A stretch of 64,000 nucleotides of DNA, from IMG/VR virus record IMGVR_UViG_3300020057_001229, positions 1 to 64,000 of that record, one strand, 5' to 3'. The stretch is from a virus. Of the stretch, positions 1 to 9,017 are shown piece after piece. The stretch's first letter is position 1. Each line of letters begins with the position of its first letter. The translations under genes were made by a program, and so were the position numbers. The notes beneath the pieces were generated by a model that was not told the origin of the DNA, made no database searches, and saw only the letters and a program-made list of their open reading frames with translations.

Positions 1-1425
1 TCATCGTTGCCTTCTGTTGATGGGGGCTGACCAGTCGGAGCTATTTTGGGGAGCTTCAAGATACCACCGAGCCACTTTGTCCCATGACCGCTCCGTTATA
101 AACGTATGTTGATTGTCACGGACTTCTTGGGCGTAAGTTGGTTCTTCGAAAATCTTTTTAATCGTGGTCACGTATTCTTCTATAGAACGACAGACCGGAA
201 TGTAGCCTTTGAACTCGTGGAAGAAGGGAACGTCTCCTACGATTGTCGGCGTGCCGCTAGCAAGAGCAAGACGGACGGCACCGGACGCTCCATGCACTCG
301 CCAATCGGGATGGTTCCAATATGGAAACAGGTTGATTTTAGCCTGTTTCATGTAGGAGAAAAGAACTTGTTCCGATCTGAAGCCTTTATGTAGCACTACG
401 TTGCTATAGAGACTTCGCTCTTCGAGCTGCTCCATCAACTTTTTGTAATATTCTTCGTGGAACGACATGTAGAACTTAGACATATTGAAGATGCCGATGT
501 AGGCAACTTCTGGGTAGTCTTTGATAAGCGCATCGACGACATCTGGAACAGTTGACCACCCTTTGTATTCAAAGCCAAAGCCGAATTGGAAAAGCATGTT
601 CTGATTGTGGAACGTGGAGTGTTTGATTTCGGTTTCAGTTTGCTGCATACAGCCGTGGGGGATGTAGTGGATCGGTGCGTGGGTGATGCCTTTCTGGCGT
701 AGGAGGTCTCTTGCTGTCTCGCTGTGAACGATGATCTCTTGGCAAGGTGATTCAAAGACGAGCTTATCGACGTGTTCGTAAACCGAGTGCAAGATGACGA
801 CGGTCTTGTAGCGAGACGACAAGTAGCCGATCAACATGTTCCAAGACACGGGATTGTGAAAACTGCCGTACTCATGTTGGACGTAGATGATGTCGGGGTT
901 GTATTCTTTGATAGCTCCCAAAATCTTACTGTAGTCGCCCTTCGTTCTATCCCAGCAGCGGACAATGTTTTCTTCCGGTGGGATGTCGTCAGCCTGCTCT
1001 GCGAAGATGCAAATGTTTCCGACGAGCTTTGACATTTCTTCTACAAGCATTTTGCAGTAGGTGGACATCCCACAGTTTGTCCCATAGCTAGAAATGATAG
1101 CTACTTTTTGGTTAGTTTTCTCTTGCTGTGTCACGACTCGCTGACCTAAAGCAGTTGTGGCTGGACTCGTTGAGGGGCGAGACTTAGAGGTTCCCTGTGC
1201 TGCGATTTTATTAAGCATTGCAGCGGAAGTCCCCCTACGGGCAACTTTGCCGTCTACGACTTCGTAGTCTGCTTTTAGAATTTCGGGATCAATGTTTGCT
1301 AAGTCATTGTCTAGACGCACGAAGGTTGTGGTGCTGTTGTAAAGCAAGGTCTTGGAAACGACTTCTATTTTCGAACCACGATAGCCAATATACAAAGCAG
1401 CTTCTCCTAATTCTTTTGATTTCAA
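1..1425 (-). CDS. GT4-like glycosyltransferase with small N-terminal extension
   Basis: Family 4-type glycosyltransferase, 474 aa, expected to move a sugar from an activated donor, perhaps to a host surface glycan, a virion protein or modified DNA. Residues ~108-127 form the first Rossmann strand and Gly-rich turn (SYGTNCGMSTYC). QHEYG at 183-187 and a C-terminal donor-binding region (GASGAVRLALASG, ~379-391) match GT-B enzymes. Residues 1-65 are a separate small domain joined by a Ser/Thr-rich linker. The only in-frame start before the domain is TTG with no clear Shine-Dalgarno, so the exact N-terminus is uncertain. It lies downstream of the 1466-1909 gene on the same strand. Substrate unknown. 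Confidence 0.85.
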   Translation of the reverse strand: MKSKELGEAALYIGYRGSKIEVVSKTLLYNSTTTFVRLDNDLANIDPEILKADYEVVDGKVARRGTSAAMLNKIAAQGTSKSRPSTSPATTALGQRVVTQQEKTNQKVAIISSYGTNCGMSTYCKMLVEEMSKLVGNICIFAEQADDIPPEENIVRCWDRTKGDYSKILGAIKEYNPDIIYVQHEYGSFHNPVSWNMLIGYLSSRYKTVVILHSVYEHVDKLVFESPCQEIIVHSETARDLLRQKGITHAPIHYIPHGCMQQTETEIKHSTFHNQNMLFQFGFGFEYKGWSTVPDVVDALIKDYPEVAYIGIFNMSKFYMSFHEEYYKKLMEQLEERSLYSNVVLHKGFRSEQVLFSYMKQAKINLFPYWNHPDWRVHGASGAVRLALASGTPTIVGDVPFFHEFKGYIPVCRSIEEYVTTIKKIFEEPTYAQEVRDNQHTFITERSWDKVARWYLEAPQNSSDWSAPINRRQR

Positions 1426-1465
1426 AAGAGAATCTAGGAGCGATGGGCGGGAGTGTCCAACCTAC

Positions 1466-1909
1466 CTATTTTGTAGGGTGAAGGTCCCAAAACTCCTTGA
1501 GCCAGCGAGTGACACGGGGACGGTTGTGCGCCATTTGCTCTTTGAACCCACGGTCAAGCCCCATGAAGTCAGAGTCTTGTTTGTAAGGGTCAACATCCTT
1601 AGTGGCGAAGTCGTCGAACATCTTCGAGCCTTCAGTAAGGTCGATCCTCGTGTCGCCGACAACTGCGTAGACGTGATCCGAGTTCCCTCGCATCTTACCG
1701 CCGAAGAGCTTCACGGCGAACATGGCAGCGAAGATGCAGGCGTTGGTGAGGTCTGCCGGGTTGCTTTCGCCTCGCTCCGTGGAGCGTTCCCACCACTTGT
1801 CCAACAGAAACTTCTTCGCCGACTTGATGTTATCCGGCGTCGGTTCGAGGACACGTTTCTCGCCTGCTACGACGACGTATTTGCTTGTGATTTTACGAAT
1901 GATGCTCAT
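1466..1909 (-). CDS. Hypothetical protein with possible Cys-His-Asp triad
   Basis: 147 aa, not assigned to a named family. A Cys in NACIFAAMFA, a His in GNSDHVYAVVG and an Asp in RIDLTEGS follow in the order and spacing of papain/NlpC-like cysteine hydrolases, so a hydrolase or inactive relative is possible. This is pattern-based only. It sits just upstream of the glycosyltransferase in the same direction; the IS200/IS605-type element begins immediately beyond its 5' end. Confidence 0.7.
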   Translation of the reverse strand: MSIIRKITSKYVVVAGEKRVLEPTPDNIKSAKKFLLDKWWERSTERGESNPADLTNACIFAAMFAVKLFGGKMRGNSDHVYAVVGDTRIDLTEGSKMFDDFATKDVDPYKQDSDFMGLDRGFKEQMAHNRPRVTRWLKEFWDLHPTK

Positions 1910-1989
1910 GGCACCTAATCTGTGAAACGACGAAGGGTGGTTCCCCGTAGGAAACCACCCAAGCTTAGACTACGCTTTTAGTTCCTTCT

Positions 1990-3136
1990 GAAAGAAGCCC
2001 CCGTCCTCCGAGGGCGGGGATGAATTTCAGTTAGTTAAAACCTGAAATCAGTGTAATATAGTTCCATGTTTCTAACCTACAACTTCAGAGTCAAAGACGC
2101 TTCTACCAAGAACCTTCTGAAGAGAATGGCTTCTGACACAAACTTCGTTTGGAACTTTTCAAACAACATAGTCAAAGACAACTGGCAGAAATCTAGAAAA
2201 TATACCTCTAAGTATGATTTGAACCCTCTCTTAAAGGGAAGTTCTAAATACCTTAATATAAACTCGCAGACAATCCAAGCTGTAGCTCATGAATGTGTTT
2301 TGAGGACACAGAAAGCAAAGAAATAAGTCAGATTCAGAACCGCAAAAAGAAACTTGGGGTGGGTTCCAATAAACGGGCAGACCTTCAAACTCCAAGGCTC
2401 AACTCTCATTTATAATAAGAAATACTTCAAACTTTGGAAATCTAGAGACCTGCCTAAAGACGCCCTTATTAAAACAGGATGCTTCTCCCAAAACTCTGAA
2501 GGAAAGTGGTTTTGTAATATAACGTTTGAAACTAAGCTTCTAGCTCGGAAAGCCCCCGAAAGGGAAGTCGCTCTAGATCTCGGTTTAAAAACCCTCTACA
2601 CAACTTCAGACGGTTTAAAGTACGAACTGAGAGTTAATAACACTAAGAAATATGCTTTAAAGCTGGCTAAAGCGCAAAGAGCTAAGAAGAAAAAACAAGT
2701 TACTAAGATCCACACCAAAATTAAGAACTCTAGAAAAGACTGGAACCACAAAGAAACCACAAAACTAGCATCGAATTACAACCTTATTTTCGTCGGAGAC
2801 GTAAGTTCTAAGGCGCTGAAGAAAACTAAGATGGCGAAGTCTGTTTCAGACGTAGCCTGGTTTCAGTTTAAAACTTTCCTGAAGTATAAAGCTATTAAGC
2901 ACTCAGGAGAGATGCATGAAATTAAAGAAAGATTTTCCACAGTAACTTGCTCGGTTTGCCTGTCGAAGACAGGTCCGAGCGGACTAAGAAACTGTGGAGT
3001 AAGAGATTGGATATGCAGCGGTTGTGGCTCTAGCCATGACAGAGATACAAACGCTGCTTCAAACATTCTCCGTTTCGGGCATGAAACGCTTAACTTAAAA
3101 GGAATCCCACGGCTAAAGCCGTGGGGAGGATGTCAA
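1990..3136 (+). mobile_element. IS200/IS605-family element carrying only a decayed tnpB
   Basis: Left end: a G/C-rich hairpin (1998-2019) followed by GGGGATGAATT, shared with the second remnant at ~13.4 kb. Right end: a CCACGGCTAAAGCCGTGG hairpin followed by GGAGGATGTCAA (to 3136). No tnpA is present, so it could only have moved with a transposase in trans. The right end falls inside the 3' end of the lipoprotein gene at 3113-3583, supplying that gene's last codons. A separate 10-bp hairpin at 1936-1959 (GGGTGGTT arms) precedes the element. Confidence 0.85.
2066..3136 (+). pseudogene. tnpB: TnpB-type RNA-guided nuclease, interrupted by an in-frame TAA
   Basis: N-terminal part (2066-2323) and the rest (2327 onward) are in the same frame, separated by a single TAA at 2324-2326. 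Continuing through it restores an RFR...LGW segment usual in TnpB, so this is a nonsense mutation, not a frameshift. RuvC-I (EVALDLGLKTL), a four-Cys zinc finger (CSVC...CSGC) and RuvC-III (HDRDTNAASNI) are present. At the RuvC-II position the motif is IFVGDVSS, with Asp rather than the usual Glu. No stop occurs before the right end; the frame runs on antisense into the neighbouring lipoprotein. Probably inactive. Confidence 0.85.
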
Positions 3137-3583
3137 CGTACCTGGACGTTCAAACATCTGCTTAAGCCTAAGGCTCTCTGCCGTAATGCGGTAGAAAAGT
3201 TGATCGGCGTAGGTGCCGTAGGTGGTAGCTGCATACGCTGTGCGGAAGCCTGCGTAAGTCATGCGTTCATAAATACGGTACGCATCTTCGACCTTGAAGT
3301 AGGTCACTTCGTTAAGTGCCGTCTCCAAGTTCTCAAGGGAGAGCGTAGCCGTATCTATAGAATCACAAAGAGCCGAGTAGGTGTTTACACAACCTACCGG
3401 CGAACGGATGTCGGTGTAGTCAAGGCGAAGTGTCGTAAGCGAGCTTAAAGCTTCAGCACGACGGAACCAACGGGGATCATTCTCAACCGGAGCTTCAGGC
3501 GTAGGAGCTGAATCACTCTTCTTAGAAGAGCTACCGCAAGACACTAAAAATGTGAGACAGCACAAAGCTACAAGCCTACGCAC
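3113..3583 (-). CDS. Lipoprotein, C-terminus rewritten by the IS right end
   Basis: 156 aa with a classic lipoprotein signal (basic start, hydrophobic core, LTFLVSC lipobox, Cys ~16), then a Ser/Pro-rich linker and a mainly helical domain. Probably anchored in the host envelope during infection; function unknown. The last seven residues (LTSSPRL) and stop codon are encoded by the right-end sequence of the adjacent IS200/IS605 element, so insertion replaced the original C-terminus. Confidence 0.75.
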   Translation of the reverse strand: MRRLVALCCLTFLVSCGSSSKKSDSAPTPEAPVENDPRWFRRAEALSSLTTLRLDYTDIRSPVGCVNTYSALCDSIDTATLSLENLETALNEVTYFKVEDAYRIYERMTYAGFRTAYAATTYGTYADQLFYRITAESLRLKQMFERPGTLTSSPRL

Positions 3584-3595
3584 GCAACAACTCCG

Positions 3596-3799
3596 TCAGT
3601 TATCCTGTCTGTATAATTTTACCGCAGCACTTTCGGCGGTGAACGCAGCCATAAGTTGTTCTTTGGTCGCTACAGGCGAATGCCGAGGACCGCCAAAGAC
3701 GTAGGTCTTTCTCTTTTTCTTCTTGGACATAGGCTTGCGGGTCCGGTCAGTGATAGCTCCGGGTGCGGCAGGAACCGATGAAGTAAGATAGAATCGCAT
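3596..3799 (-). CDS. Small basic hypothetical protein
   Basis: 67 aa. I start it at the ATG at 3799 because GGAGG lies 9 nt upstream; the longer in-frame reading to 3829 lacks such a site. Contains a KKKKRK cluster around residues 25-30. Same strand as, and upstream of, the lipoprotein. No family recognised. Confidence 0.6.
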   Translation of the reverse strand: MRFYLTSSVPAAPGAITDRTRKPMSKKKKRKTYVFGGPRHSPVATKEQLMAAFTAESAAVKLYRQDN

Positions 3800-3870
3800 A
3801 GGAAATACCTCCACGGCAGATAGTGCCATAGTATTCTAATGAATACAAGCTGCATTCTATAAACTGCTTA

Positions 3871-4755
3871 TCATTTCAATAACTTGTACTTAGAAAGGAC
3901 ACGCTCTCTGAGGGAGCCTAAGACACGATTCCACACCGGAAGGTCTTTATCGCCAAGCCGTGCTATCTCTTTTTTGAAGCCTAAGTCTCGGGGCAGGTTC
4001 TTGTAAAAATGCTTAGCCTTCGATTGGCTGATCTTATACTGTTTTTTCACTTCTTCGTCTAGCATGATAATTTTTTGGGCACCGGCTTTTTTTGCCATAT
4101 CAACTAAGGTAGCCAAGAATTTCTTCTCCCAGCCGCCTAAGTGTTTGACCAAGAACTCTTGAAGCTGTTTGGTTTCGTCTACGTTGATGACGGACTTCAT
4201 AAACGTCTCAAGGCTTTCGGTCATCGACGAGAAGTCTTTTTCCCAACCTACGTAGTCCGACTGCATCTCTTCGACGATCCACATATCTTTCAAAGTGTAG
4301 ACCCGAGCCCATGCGAAGGTGTGGTCGCCCAAAGGGTGTTGTGAGCCTTTGTACTTCTCAAAGACTGCCGTAAAGAACTTGTTGGCGGCTGGGTCCGCTT
4401 CGATCTTGGTAATCATCTCTGGTGTGAAGTTGAGCTGGAACACCTTCTGAGCCGAAGGTAGGATCTTTTGCAGGTTCATCTTCCATTCAGTTTCCGAAAG
4501 CCAAAACTTTTCGTCTTTAGGATTGATTTGGCTGATTTCATTCTTGAGATCTTTGACGCTGATTTTGTTGGTCTTCGTAAAAAAGATGCTTTTGAGATTC
4601 TCCGCAATCTCAGGGTAAGCCTCTTTGACATCGTTATAGTGGATGACCCTATCGTCAGGTACAGCTTTTAGATCTTGATGGATCATCTCTTTAATAGGGG
4701 CAATGACCGTAGCGTTGCCTTTTTTGACGGATATTTTTGCGTTTACTTCGAACAC
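3871..4755 (-). CDS. QSD-motif polyvalent-type domain protein (paralogue of 50724-51668)
   Basis: 294 aa, GTG start with GAGG 8 nt upstream. Shares the block FAWARVYTLKD-W-(I/V)EE-(M/L)QSD, and a C-terminal RDLGFKK segment, with the 50724-51668 protein. The EE-QSD signature recalls a domain of unknown function in large phage polyvalent proteins. It follows the HEAT-like gene at 4761-6989 by 5 nt, as its paralogue follows the second HEAT-like gene, so the pair is a conserved two-gene module. Activity unknown. Confidence 0.8.
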   Translation of the reverse strand: MFEVNAKISVKKGNATVIAPIKEMIHQDLKAVPDDRVIHYNDVKEAYPEIAENLKSIFFTKTNKISVKDLKNEISQINPKDEKFWLSETEWKMNLQKILPSAQKVFQLNFTPEMITKIEADPAANKFFTAVFEKYKGSQHPLGDHTFAWARVYTLKDMWIVEEMQSDYVGWEKDFSSMTESLETFMKSVINVDETKQLQEFLVKHLGGWEKKFLATLVDMAKKAGAQKIIMLDEEVKKQYKISQSKAKHFYKNLPRDLGFKKEIARLGDKDLPVWNRVLGSLRERVLSKYKLLK

Positions 4756-4760
4756 GGTAG

Positions 4761-6989
4761 TTACCTCGCTAACGGCAAGAGAAGTTGGAGGAGGTCTAGC
4801 TTCTCGTCCGATATTACATCTTGCTTAAGAGCAGTTTTGGGATCAATAGCCTTCTTAAACCTTGGCAGTAAACCTTTGTCTGCAAACGCTTGGAGGAGTT
4901 CTTTAGAAGATTTCAAAGCTGGGATGGTGAGCAGTCGTTTGATAGTCGCCTTGTTGTATTCACCGATTTGTTCCCGGTGCTCAGCCATACGCTCCAAATA
5001 GTCCATTACGACATCTTTTGGATATTTCGATTTACGGTCGAGAAGCTTATTGATCGCAACCGCTTGCACATTGAACTCTTTAACTTCTAGCATCTTCAAA
5101 AGCGTCTTCGAGTTCATTAGATCTACGAACTTTGTAACACGGTCGTTCACTTCTCGAATTTCAATCTTTGTAGGGTTTGCGATCCAGCCTGCAAGTTGTT
5201 TGATGTTATGGTTAGACGCCTGCGTGAAAACGGAAGCATCGTCGCCAAGCTCATTAAGCAAAGGAGCTATCTTTTCGACTGTCGTAGCTTGCGGAAGTTT
5301 TTTGGCGAAGGCTTCCCACTCAGTATCCGTAAGCGAGATATCAACATCTTCTTTCATTGCGATGAGCAGGAGGTCCAACGCAGAGTTGACGTTCACTACA
5401 TTAAGCCAATCCGACGCATCGACTTGGGTCAGCAGCCTGCTCCTAATAAGGGGTGCTGTAAGCGCCATATCGACGAGGGTCTTAAACTGTTTGCTTTCTG
5501 GTCCGTCTGAGATGATCTGGTCGATAATTTCTGGATGCTTGAATATGAGATATGCTTTTTCTTTTTTATAATAGTCGTGGTCTATTAAAGCCTTTGCGTC
5601 ATGGGTAACTAAATCCTTTTCGGAGATGTCGAAAAGATCAAGCAGATGCTTAAAGTCTTCGTCGTTTCCTTTTAAGTTAATTTCGCTGACAATACTTGCA
5701 ACTAGCTTAGTTCCTTCGGTCTTAGCATTTAACACTACTTCTTGTTCATCATCGTCGTCTTCGTCGTCGTCTTCCTTAGCTTCGTATCTTCCCTTAGATG
5801 GTTTTAGGATGCCTAAAACACGAGGAATAAGAGCCTTAACCCACGAAGCATAACCTGACCTTTTATACAACAGGAAGAAGTTGTAAGCATCGTAGGGGTA
5901 ATCGTCAGATGCTAGACTTAATTTATCCCAATCTAAATTGAGGCTTTGGATCTCTTCGGGTTTTAAGCCCAACATAACTTTATAAAAGCTGTTGCCACGG
6001 TAGTCGTAGAGCGCCTCTTTAAATTCGTCAGGTCCGAGGGACTCCAGAATTTTGCTGAAATCCATCTCATGGGCACTCATGTAGGGAAGAAGACCGCTGA
6101 TATGTTTCGTCTCCATTCCAGCGAAGATTCTGTAGTCCGTGGCGTCATCACCATTGTTGGAGATGGCATCTTTTAGCTGTGAAACGAAGTCGTCTTTGTC
6201 TGCTGCTTCTTGGTAAAACCGAGGGACGAGCAGCGGCTTTTTTCTGTATATTTCGTCTACGATATCGTAGTCAGGATTTAAGATTTCGGGGAGATACTTC
6301 TCTCCGACTCTGAGAATATCTCCGAACAGGTCATGCTTACCCGTTGCATTGCTCTTGAAAAACTCGTAGGCAAATGACTTAAAGCGCTCTGGCTTGGGTT
6401 TTGTTCTTAGGTAAGCCTTTAAAAGTCTCAGTGCCGTTAATGAGGAGTCGCCTTCCTCAGCGTCATCCAACTGCTTCTTAAAAGCCGGACAAGAGATAAG
6501 AGCCTTAGCGACGGCTGGATCTGGCTCGTTAGAAGCAGTCAAGCGATTCACCATGGCTGTGAAAATGTTATCGTAGGACTCGTCTGTTCCAGTCGTCAAA
6601 ATATCGAGAAGTTCTGTGCTGTAGTCCCTTTCAAGAACATCAACGTCTTTAGAGAGCAAGTCTTCGTCGCCGTGCTCTTTAATGTCATCGAAAATCATTT
6701 TTCTCTGCACGTCATCTTTTAAGTCCATGAGGATGGAGAGAAGATTTGGACGGTGCTGATAGAGTGCGAACCTGTTCTCTAATGTAAAGGCTTTGGGTAG
6801 CGCCGTCATATAGATGGGAATAAGCTTTTCGTTTTCTCGAAAAAAGTCCACGAAGAAGTCATTATCGTTGATCCCTTCGGCTGCTTCAAGAGCAGTCTCT
6901 TTGTCTTTAGCGGCGTACTTAATAAAGACTTTTTTAAGGATGTTCTCAGACATTGATGCTACCTTTGATTGGAAGTTCGTAGCATTCAA
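4761..6989 (-). CDS. Large helical repeat (HEAT-like) protein, paralogue of 47562-50711
   Basis: 742 aa, almost entirely amphipathic helices with recurring D-x-x-hydrophobic patterns. An acidic run (EDDDEDDDDEQE, ~408-419) interrupts the middle. The C-terminus ends in LLLPLAR, matching LLVQLAR in the 47562-50711 protein. Probably a scaffold or surface-binding solenoid. Two starts are possible: TTG at 6989 close to AGAGGA, or ATG at 6953 with AAGGT upstream. It shares a short divergent upstream region with the phosphatase-like gene at 7013. Confidence 0.8.
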   Translation of the reverse strand: MNATNFQSKVASMSENILKKVFIKYAAKDKETALEAAEGINDNDFFVDFFRENEKLIPIYMTALPKAFTLENRFALYQHRPNLLSILMDLKDDVQRKMIFDDIKEHGDEDLLSKDVDVLERDYSTELLDILTTGTDESYDNIFTAMVNRLTASNEPDPAVAKALISCPAFKKQLDDAEEGDSSLTALRLLKAYLRTKPKPERFKSFAYEFFKSNATGKHDLFGDILRVGEKYLPEILNPDYDIVDEIYRKKPLLVPRFYQEAADKDDFVSQLKDAISNNGDDATDYRIFAGMETKHISGLLPYMSAHEMDFSKILESLGPDEFKEALYDYRGNSFYKVMLGLKPEEIQSLNLDWDKLSLASDDYPYDAYNFFLLYKRSGYASWVKALIPRVLGILKPSKGRYEAKEDDDEDDDDEQEVVLNAKTEGTKLVASIVSEINLKGNDEDFKHLLDLFDISEKDLVTHDAKALIDHDYYKKEKAYLIFKHPEIIDQIISDGPESKQFKTLVDMALTAPLIRSRLLTQVDASDWLNVVNVNSALDLLLIAMKEDVDISLTDTEWEAFAKKLPQATTVEKIAPLLNELGDDASVFTQASNHNIKQLAGWIANPTKIEIREVNDRVTKFVDLMNSKTLLKMLEVKEFNVQAVAINKLLDRKSKYPKDVVMDYLERMAEHREQIGEYNKATIKRLLTIPALKSSKELLQAFADKGLLPRFKKAIDPKTALKQDVISDEKLDLLQLLLPLAR

Positions 6990-7012
6990 TCTTCCTCTCA
7001 GAGTTCCCCAAA

Positions 7013-7504
7013 GTGATTATAACGCCTAAGCAATTGTCTAAAGAGCGCCTCGACATTGGTAACGCTTCCGGCATCTACGTTATGTCTCACGATCAAGCCC
7101 GAACGTTCTACCCGAAGAGGGACGCCTTCTGTATCCGCATTAGGTCGGCGAACTTTGAATGCCAGCCGCTCGTCCACGCCGACCGCTACAAAAGCATCGA
7201 CCTATTCACGTTCGCCGACGTAGACTTCGACGACAAAGACTTTGAGCCCTTCACCACGGCGCAAGCCGCAGCTATGGTTGATCTTTTCGAAAAGTTCAAA
7301 GACCTCAACCTCGTCGTCCACTGCATGGCTGGTCTGTCGAGATCACCGGCTACCGCTTTGGCTTTCCTCTACTTCAAGCAGGACGTTGAAGGCTTCAGGC
7401 AGGCTTCGCTCTACTTCACGATGGCTAACAGCCACGTCTACAGTCTGCTCAAAAACGAGATCGACCGCAGAGCCGAAATTTATACCAATAACGTTATGCC
7501 GTAG
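7013..7504 (+). CDS. Dual-specificity/tyrosine phosphatase-like protein
   Basis: 163 aa. HCMAGLSRS at ~103-111 is the CX5R P-loop of cysteine phosphatases (Cys104 nucleophile, Arg110). A general-acid Asp could lie in DVDFDDKD (~69-76). Could dephosphorylate host or phage proteins or RNA 5' ends. GTG start without an obvious ribosome site. Its 3' end overlaps the convergent ADP-ribosylglycohydrolase by 25 nt. Confidence 0.8.
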   Translation: MIITPKQLSKERLDIGNASGIYVMSHDQARTFYPKRDAFCIRIRSANFECQPLVHADRYKSIDLFTFADVDFDDKDFEPFTTAQAAAMVDLFEKFKDLNLVVHCMAGLSRSPATALAFLYFKQDVEGFRQASLYFTMANSHVYSLLKNEIDRRAEIYTNNVMP

Positions 7505-8271
7505 ACTTTCTGGAACCGTAAAATGGCGTCTACGAAATGTGAGGGCAGCCGTTTGAAGGTCTCCACCACCATCATCTTCGGGATCTTACGGTAGTGAGCT
7601 TCCGCAATTGCTCCGGCAATGGACGCCTGCGTATCGGCATCTCCACCTAACGAGATCGCAAGCCTTATCGCCGACTCGAAGTCCGTGCTCTCCAAGAAGG
7701 CTCTGATTGCTTGCGGAACGGAGCCTTGGCAGGTGGCGTCCATTTTGTATTTCTTACGGATCATGTCGAGCGGCGTCGAGAGGTCGTAGCCGAAGCGAGT
7801 TTCTAGTTCTTGCCGCAACTTGTCTTTGCAGTAGCCACCATGAACGCACTTGTTCACCCAAACGGCATAAGCAACAGCTTGAGCCCCCTTAATGCCTTCG
7901 GGGTGACTATGTGTGGGGTACGCCGACGCCGCAGCTTCACGTAGAAGGTCGGTCTCTTGGCACTCGCTGTAGGCAACAGGAGAGACCCTCATAGCTGATC
8001 CGTTTCCGAACGAGTCGCCGGGCTTGGGGTCGTCCGACATAAACCAAGCTTTGAACGTCTTGCCGTAGCCTGCGTCAGGGTAGCGGCGACACCAATGAAG
8101 AAGAGCAAGCTCGTAGTCTTTGTGGTGCATCACGGCTTCAGCAACGGCTAAGGTGCAGACCGTATCGTCGGTGAACTTAGAGAACGGTGTAAAGAGTTTG
8201 AAGTCCGTCCGTTTCGTAGGATGAAATTCATAGGTACTTCCAACCATATCGCCAATAAGCGCACCTAGCAT
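7480..8271 (-). CDS. ADP-ribosylglycohydrolase (DraG/ARH family)
   Basis: 263 aa, near normal family length. Motifs in order: GALIGDMVGS (3-12), FTDDT (33-37) for the dinuclear Mg site, SHPEG (~122-126), and SLGGDADTQAS (207-217) giving the C-terminal metal ligands. Removes ADP-ribose from proteins or nucleic acids, or hydrolyses related metabolites. With the macro-domain protein (46650-47111) and ART-like protein (20562-21170) it suggests the phage edits ADP-ribosylation. Confidence 0.92.
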   Translation of the reverse strand: MLGALIGDMVGSTYEFHPTKRTDFKLFTPFSKFTDDTVCTLAVAEAVMHHKDYELALLHWCRRYPDAGYGKTFKAWFMSDDPKPGDSFGNGSAMRVSPVAYSECQETDLLREAAASAYPTHSHPEGIKGAQAVAYAVWVNKCVHGGYCKDKLRQELETRFGYDLSTPLDMIRKKYKMDATCQGSVPQAIRAFLESTDFESAIRLAISLGGDADTQASIAGAIAEAHYRKIPKMMVVETFKRLPSHFVDAILRFQKVYGITLLV

Positions 8272-8280
8272 AATTTGATC

Positions 8281-8499
8281 CTAAGCTATGTTAGAAAGCT
8301 CTTCTTGTTGAACTACGGGAACGTCAAGCCAGAGGGGTGCGTTTTCTTCATCTAAGAACTGCTGCTGCAAAACCTTATCAGGAACTCGCAACATGCGTCC
8401 ATTTTGAAGAGAGACCACATGTCCCCTCTCAACGTAACGAAAGACCGGCGTGACTAAGTAGTTTTTACCTTCGATCTTTTTGAGCCAGCCGTTCGTCAT
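8281..8499 (-). CDS. Small hypothetical protein
   Basis: 72 aa starting at ATG 8499, with GGAGGT 5 nt upstream and an ATGA overlap with the stop of the preceding gene (8496-8753). Mixed beta-type composition (NYLVTPVFRYV, HVVSLQNGR). No family recognised. Last of a three-gene cluster just upstream of the ADP-ribosylglycohydrolase. Confidence 0.65.
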   Translation of the reverse strand: MTNGWLKKIEGKNYLVTPVFRYVERGHVVSLQNGRMLRVPDKVLQQQFLDEENAPLWLDVPVVQQEELSNIA

Positions 8500-8753
8500 T
8501 TGACCTCCGTCACATCTTCTAACTGGTAAACTCTTCTCACCCAACCGTTCGACACGTTGTCCATGCCGTACCAAACATGTACTTCCGTACAAGCAGGATC
8601 ATAGTAAAGACCGTTTACCTTCTGGCATTGGATGCCTACTACGGTTCCGATGCCGTCTACTGTTTTGACTTTACTGAAGATGGGAAGACGCAGGATGTCA
8701 ACGTGAGGAACATCACCGACTTGGCAGTGTGGATAGCAAGGTAGGTTTTCCAT
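8496..8753 (-). CDS. Hypothetical protein, beta-rich
   Basis: 85 aa from ATG 8753. Beta-strand-like segments (KTVDGIGTVVGIQ, EVHVWYGMD) suggest an SH3/KOW-like fold as in many small phage proteins, unproven. Its stop overlaps the next start (ATGA), and its start lies inside the upstream gene's 3' end, implying coupled translation. Confidence 0.6.
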   Translation of the reverse strand: MENLPCYPHCQVGDVPHVDILRLPIFSKVKTVDGIGTVVGIQCQKVNGLYYDPACTEVHVWYGMDNVSNGWVRRVYQLEDVTEVK

Positions 8754-8973
8754 ACGTGCCACGGTCTCCAGTAAAAGGTTTCCAATTGGAAATCTCCACG
8801 GCGGAGATCCTGACAATCTGGTCAGACCTTACACGGCACGGCGTATGCACGATGTTGTACCAGTCTACGATGAGCGAGATTGTCCCGTTGTCATCTTTAC
8901 CTAAGTAGCCTCGAAATTCAAGAGCTACGTCAGTGTTTCGGTCATGTTTATAGAGCTGGTGTCTCTCGAACAT
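8713..8973 (-). CDS. Hypothetical protein
   Basis: 86 aa, ATG preceded by GGGAG. First gene of the three-gene cluster 8281-8973. Contains ALEFRGYLG and ISLIVDWYN strands. No recognised family. Its 5' side is bordered by an IS right-end remnant at 9018-9060. Confidence 0.6.
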   Translation of the reverse strand: MFERHQLYKHDRNTDVALEFRGYLGKDDNGTISLIVDWYNIVHTPCRVRSDQIVRISAVEISNWKPFTGDRGTYGKPTLLSTLPSR

Positions 8974-9017
8974 TTTTCAACTCCCTTCCGCTGAAGCTGC
9001 TACCGAGGCAGATTACC

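Noticed and set aside
2324-2326. Stop-codon reassignment (TAA read as an amino acid) to explain the broken tnpB
   Set aside because: Genes throughout use TAA, TAG and TGA as normal terminators with tight overlaps, and no suppressor tRNA for TAA is seen. A simple nonsense mutation is more likely.
3137-3448. Long C-terminal continuation of the tnpB frame
   Set aside because: It is antisense to the lipoprotein gene beyond the IS right end and has no TnpB similarity.
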